A stretch of DNA of 64,000 bases from NCBI GenBank assembly GCA_001465935.1, contig LNKV01000006.1, positions 620,001 through 684,000 of the forward strand. Direction: 5' to 3'. The position numbers were made by a program, and so were the translations under genes. Shown in pieces: positions 58,216-64,000 of the stretch (positions are counted from its first letter, which is position 1; each line of letters starts with the position of its first letter). This DNA comes from Clarireedia homoeocarpa. Its lineage: Eukaryota; Ascomycota; Leotiomycetes; Helotiales; Rutstroemiaceae. Below the pieces are notes generated by a model, which searched no databases, was not told the DNA's origin, and saw nothing but the letters and a program-made list of their open reading frames with translations.

Positions 58216-61200
58216 ATGGCCTCGGTCACTTCCATAGGCCTTCACCAGCCCACCGGAATCCAATATGCTATACAAGAAGGTTTCCTGGCCCCAGAGCCCG
58301 CGGGTGACGCCTACGATTGGTACAATGTGTGTGATGAGGATGATGCCGGGTCTGAAGTTGACGATGAGCTGCTTGTTACTCCAAGATGTGTCATCTGGTC
58401 GAGGGGAGGAATCTTCCGAAAAAGCTACAATTTCGACCTCGAGAAGGAACCGATAACACAAGCACTTCTAACATCATTTCCTAGTGTTGGAGCATTGCCA
58501 ACGAAGGGCCAAAAGACGGGACAATCGAAAGCTACCTCGACCTCAATCTCCACCTCGAAGTCCAAAGCGATAGTAGTGTTCTTGAAAACGCAAGCTCATG
58601 TTTACTTTCTTTCAGGAACCAGTCATGTAATACACTTACCTTTCGAAGTGGAGTCTGCGACTGCAGCACCAGTAGGTCTTATCATACAAAGGAAGTTAAG
58701 AGTTGACAATCTTGTTGCAACTTCTCTGAAATTTCCACGAGTTCCGCCAAACTCTTTCGTTTCTTCGCAGCCTCAGCCATGGTCTGGCGCAAGTTCGATA
58801 CAGTCAACATTCTCAATTGCAGAGCTTGGAGCCCCTAAACAGATGCCCTTACCTCATATACCTACCATGAAAGACATGTGGGAGCCTCCGTCATTAAAAA
58901 ATGATGCCAATTGGCCCCGCTTATTCTCATTATCGGACCCGTTGTCAGAGATGGGTTTAGTTGTAGCTCAACCTACGATTACCGAGGGTCGGGGACGGAG
59001 AAGTTCTGGGAAAATCACTTCATTGGATACGGCAGAGGAAATTCTCCATGTATCTAGGCCCAGTGAGTTTCCTACCAAAGATACGGAACATCCTTTAGTA
59101 TTAGCCATAACTTTAAACCGGGAAACGAGCATGTACACGGTTTGGAGATTTACATATATTGGTCAAGAACCAACGTCTAGCACGAAAACCCGGGTTACAA
59201 GTGGAACTACATCACGTCGGAGAAGCTCATTCATGCCAGGCAGTGCGACGGGGGCTACAACGCCTGTAGGAAATAGCCAGCAGACATTTCAAGAAAGTTT
59301 CAGTGGAGCAGCTCCTGTTTTCAAAAAGCCGGCTCGACCGGATGATGTAGCCAAGGAGAAGTCGGTTGATTTTGCTTCTACTCTGGATCCAGATTTTGAG
59401 GGCAGCACAATTCCAAGAAGAAAATCCCGCCGCGTGAGTTCTATGTTAGCCAGAGCAGATCTTTCCGCATCCCACGAGAGGAATGCTTTCACAGACTTAG
59501 CAACTGGCCACCAGCATACTGCGAATCGGGTGCGAGAATCATTGGGCAGCCAACATACTAGAGCGAGTATTGGACACACGTTTTCTCAAGCTTCACAACT
59601 TAACCACAGCGTGAATAGTTACTTAGACGCTCCTGTTGATGAGCTTCTAGACGAGCTCCGTGCTGGCGGCGATTTTGAAGGTTTCCACAATATGGGCCTC
59701 GACGACGATGAATTTGATGCTCTGAAACAAGAGGTTGTCCTGACCAAGGTCTGCAGTGTACCAGCGGAGCATAGTAATGTTCGTTATTCAACTCAACATA
59801 CCCCAGCAAAAAATCAATGTCGGATATTTATTTTGCCTGCGCCAGCATCAGTCGCGGATGACCAGCAAAGTAATTCCATCGTCATCTGTATCCTAGACTC
59901 TGATGAAAGAAAGCTTCTGGTGATGACACTTAATACAAAAGCACACAGAAAAGCCCACTTTGGTGCCAACCATGGGACTGCCACGTCGGAGAAGGAGTTC
60001 ATCACTGTCAGTCTCAAAGGTGTAATGAGAGCAGAAGGCGTTATTGATGCTTGCAAGTTCGATGATGGAGATATATCTCGGATACTTGTCTTAACTGAGA
60101 CAGATGATGGCTTTGGAGAACTGAGTTTGCAGGCTCCATGGAGTGTTCTCATCAAGGTGCCATTGCCATCTAGTTTTGCTGTACATAATGTGCGAAATCT
60201 TAGTCACAATCCCAAACCACGGGAAAAAAGAGATGGGGGCTTCAAAAGGGTTTTAAGCCAAGGTCCGCGCACTTTGAAAGGTCTGCGCAATCCGCAACCA
60301 CGAGGCCTTGTAGATTTGATCGATGACAAAGGCAAGATGCATCAACTTCAGGTCCTCATGGAACCTCGCAATCCATACGTACGCAAGATCATTCAGGTAT
60401 GTAGCAAGGTCATTCCAGGTTCCAGCGAGCCTGAAGGAATCCTCGTCTCATGGTGGATGGCCATGCGATGGGTCCGACTCGAAGCCGTTGATACTGTAGA
60501 CGCAGAATGGACATCATTTGTCATCGTTTTGTTTTCCATGGTTCTCGGGTTTGGTTCGTCAGGAAGACAGACCCAGAAAAGATCTCACGGCAAAAAGAAG
60601 TCCAGGACAGCATTGCTACGATCCAGTAGTGGTGCCCAATTAGATCTAGAAAGCTGGGATTCCATGCTAAGCCACATTGCATCAAACGGCAACCCAATAC
60701 CCCCATGGGGCAATACTGGTGGCTGGAAATGGCTCATGGAGCAAGACGAGGCCGATATCTTTCTGCCATCAGATTCGGATATGCTCTCATTGGCTGATGG
60801 TGACAAAAAGTCGTTTGTGAAGAAACATGTAGGATTCGCGCGAGACTTCCTTAATTGCAAACTAGGTCAGGATGTTGCAAGCGGCTTTCTACCGTCATCG
60901 TCTAATAAGTCGATTGACATGAGGCAAGCAGCACTAATTGATACTCTTGCAGCGTTGCATTTGCTACATGAGGAGGAAAAGCTGGACACAATGGCATCTG
61001 ATTCTTTCAATACCGGTGTTCCAAGTTTAACGCCGGTCCTAGCTCAAATTGTTCGGTGGTTAGGTTGGGAAAGCTGGATTGAATATTATGAAACCGAAGA
61101 GGCTGCACTTGTGGATGCACAGTACGATAATGGTGAGTTATCATATACACCATGCCAATTGGATCTAACACGTGCTACAGGTCTTGTACTCAATTCCCAC

Positions 61201-64000
61201 ATGGGAGAACCATTTGAATGTCCATCTGTCTATTCCTGGATACAGAACTGCTTTCTCATGCGAAGCTTGACTCCTTTCATGACTTTGCAAGAAGTGGTGA
61301 CCAACAGATCCGTTATACCAAACAGAAATGCTAGAGATCTTGAACGATGGCGCAGTTTAACACCCAGGACACTCCAATTCGCAAAATTCTTTGCTCTTAT
61401 GCAAGACAACTGGTCCTCAGCGCAGCTGGTAGAAGCATTGGCCACTGCCGGCGTGGATAATCTTTTCTTAGAAACTCTCCCAGAGACTATTCTTGCACCA
61501 CTTCAAGAAGCAATAATTGAATGTCAGCGTGAGCCGCCAACTTCATGGGACCAAAACATGCTTGCTCTAGTAGGCCGAGAGGACGTCAGTGTGCTCCTAT
61601 CTCCAGGTCAGCTAACGCGGACGTCACAGCCTTCTATATTAGTATGTAAAAACCCAAGCGTAAATTGTCAATCTAACTTGTGCAGGCACCATCGCACGAA
61701 TCAAACCTGGATGTTCATGCTGTTTGCGCGTCTTCGTCAGATGTTGAGACCACTGGAGCGTTTGATGGGTCGGCTGAAGTTGACCGCCAAGCTATCACGC
61801 GCGCGATATTCAAAGACGATAGACGAATGAATGAAGCAATGAACATCTTGAATACTTTCAGGCCAACCATCGCTCGTGTCAAATCTGAGCCTGACTGGTC
61901 AGAGTCAGAGTTACTAGAAGCACAAAAGGAGCACGCTCAGATGCTGGCTTATCGCACTCTTGCCATTCCTTCCGGTAGAGGTTTGCTATATTATAGTGCT
62001 CGAATTCCACTCTTAACTCAAAGGTTTGCCATTGGAGGATTCAATCTTAGTTGCATTATGAAGCCGAACAACAATACTATCGGTGTAGACAAGAATGCTT
62101 TCACCGAGGAGAAGGTTTGCTGGGCTTTCTTTCATGCTGGCGTATCTGCCGGGCTGAGTATCTCTCGAGACGCGAAAGGAATTGATACCTCATGGATTCT
62201 CTATAACAAGCCTGTACAAGATTTGAGCAACCGACATGCTGGGTTTTTACTTGCCCTTGGCCTCAATGGCCATCTCAAATCCGTAGCCAAATGGGTTGCA
62301 TTCCGCTATCTAACACCAAAACATACTATGACTTCCATCGGGCTACTCTTAGGCTTAGCGGCGTCTTACATGGGCACAATGGACTCTCTGATTACGCGGC
62401 TTCTATCTGTTCATGTAACGCGGATGCTCCCTCCCGGTGCAGCGGAACTGAACCTTTCCCCACTGACTCAGACCACTGGTATCATGGGCATTGGACTTTT
62501 GTATTGCAATACCCAACATCGTCGAATGAGTGAAATAATGCTCTCAGAGATTGAGCACATCGACCAAGAAATCGATGAAGAGCCTCTGCGCAATGAGGGT
62601 TACCGCCTCGCAGCTGGATTCGCTCTTGGTTACATCAATCTTGGGAAAGGATCTGACCTCAAAGGTCTTCACGATATGCGACTTACTGAGCGTCTTATTT
62701 CTTTGGCGGCGGGGAGCAAAAAGGTCGACCTCGTCCACATCTTAGACAAGGCTACAACTGCTGCGGTTGTTGCCATTGCTCTCATTTATATGAAATCTGA
62801 GAACCAAGTGCTGGCTCGAAAAGTGGATATACCAGACTCCATTCTACAATTTGATTATGTTCGACCAGATATTTTCCTCCTCCGAACTCTGGCGCGGCAC
62901 CTGATAATGTGGAGGGAGATAGAGCCATCCTTTAGATGGATAAGAAAGAGCCTGCCTACGGCTTACAAGAAACGTAGCCGTATGCATGGCATCAAAAGCT
63001 TGACATCTGCGGATCTTCCGTTTTATGATATCGTCACCGGTTTGTGCTTTAGCATCGCTTTGAGGTTCGCTGGATCTGCCTCCACAATAGCGAGAGACAT
63101 ATTACTTCATTATTTAGATCAATTCATGAGAATTTGTCGGATTGACGCTGATACTTTCGACAAGAAATTGACTAGAAATACCGTTCGAAATTGTCAAGAT
63201 TTACTGGCACTCGCAGCAGCAACAGTCATGGCGGGCACTGGAGATATTGCCGTCCTTCGTCGACTTCGATCAATGCATGGTCGAGATGACAGTGATACTC
63301 CATACGGGAGTCACCTTGCGGCTCACCTAGCAATTGGCGCGTTATTCTTGGGTGGTGGAACATTTACGTTCAGCACATCAGACAAGGCAATTGCGGCGTT
63401 ACTCGTGGCATTCTACCCTATCTTTCCATCTTCCGTCCAAGACAACAAGTCTCACTTACAAGCATTTCGTCACTTTTGGGTTTTGGCAGCAGAGCCGCGA
63501 TGTCTGGTTACGCGGGATATTGACACTGATCAACCAGTTCCAATCCCACTCTCAATTACCCTGAGAAGTGGGGAGGAAATACAGCGGCACACCCCTTGTC
63601 TCATACCAGAGCTAGATCAGATCAGCACTGTAAGAACTTGTAGTCCCGAGTATTGGAACTTCGTCCTCGATTTTGAAAGCAATGCATCACATATAGCAGC
63701 ATTCACGGCATCACAAACAATGCATATACGTAGAAGGCCGGCTCATGATGCAAGTACGAATGCGTTTAAAGCTACACTCCAGGCTCTGGATGAGGTTGAC
63801 GATGCGGCAACTCAGCCTCTACAGTGGCTCTTCGAACTGCCCGCTTTTGCAACACTGACAAAAGCCGAAAGGGCCCTAGTTCTTGGTCCAGATTGTGGCG
63901 GCGCGCGAGATATGCATGCTGGAACAGCACAAACCTCAGTTGACTCCAGATTGGTACTGGAACATGCTACCCTTGATAGTGGCAGTAAAGATAGGCTGCT
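58216..64000 (+). CDS. Anaphase-promoting complex subunit 1 (APC1/BimE), cut by the window end
   Basis: Largest scaffold subunit of the APC/C ubiquitin ligase that drives mitotic exit. Coding starts at ATG 58216. I place introns at 61133-61180 (48 bp) and 61642-61685 (44 bp); the third exon stays open to the window edge. About 1,900 residues are covered, so the C-terminus is missing. The N-terminal part has the beta-propeller-like start (YDWYNVCDEDDAGSEVDDE, CVIWSRGGIFRKSYNF) and long Ser-rich loops. The later part has PSVYSWIQNCF, then proteasome/cyclosome-type repeats such as HAGFLLALGLNGHLKSV and RLAAGFALGYINLGKG. The first intron has a perfect GTGAGT donor, a GATCTAACAC branch and a CTACAG acceptor. 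It is stop-free and a multiple of three, so it hides inside an open frame. Confidence 0.93.

Overview
This is nuclear DNA from a filamentous ascomycete, most likely a leotiomycete of the Sclerotiniaceae type (Botrytis/Sclerotinia). The reasons are mostly short (44-130 bp) GT-AG introns with CTAAC/CTGAC-like branch sites, a White Collar-1 blue-light receptor with a LOV domain and GATA finger, an Ace2/Swi5-type zinc-finger factor, and secreted arabinan-degrading GH43 enzymes typical of a plant-tissue degrader. The placement is inferred from protein style, not from a database search. I rebuilt exon structures by hand. For every intact multi-exon gene that lies wholly inside the window, the summed exon lengths are a multiple of three.

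Left part (1-22 kb): importin beta-3/Kap121 (1601-5181, +); the wc-1 photoreceptor (7638-11167, +), whose start codon overlaps the stop of a four-codon upstream ORF; a sequon-rich single-pass protein of unknown function (14206-12103, -); a membrane/coiled-coil protein (15663-16781, +); a small acidic-tailed protein that looks split by a frameshift (17943-17513, -); and a long protein with an internal ubiquitin-like domain (21408-19074, -).

Middle (22-43 kb): an Ace2/Swi5-like C2H2 factor (25002-22654, -) diverging from a CBS/PB1 protein like fission yeast Mug70 (26275-28532, +); mitochondrial ribosomal protein uS2m (28880-30119, +); a 3 kb gene-poor stretch; an unrecognised proline-rich protein (34061-33162, -); a 4 kb gene-poor region with many short tandem duplications, which ends as the promoter of an acyltransferase-3 family membrane protein (38024-39783, +); and eIF2A (43078-40951, -).

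Right part (44-64 kb): a DHA1-type MFS transporter (46593-44470, -) diverging from a Nup37-like nucleoporin (47912-49904, +); a 2.6 kb non-coding stretch holding a degenerate directional repeat (TGTTGCA followed by CCGGAG); a secreted GH43 endo-arabinanase (53746-52550, -) head-to-head with a decayed GH43 paralogue (54838-55954, +); a GFA/CENP-V-like small zinc protein (57161-56577, -); and APC1 of the anaphase-promoting complex (58216 to beyond the right edge, +).

Most genes are conserved housekeeping functions: nuclear transport and pore, translation, cell cycle and mitochondrial ribosome. The accessory signal lies in the GH43 pair, the MFS and acyltransferase genes and the repeat-bearing intergenic regions. 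I saw no biosynthetic gene cluster, transposon ORF, tRNA, rRNA or CRISPR array.
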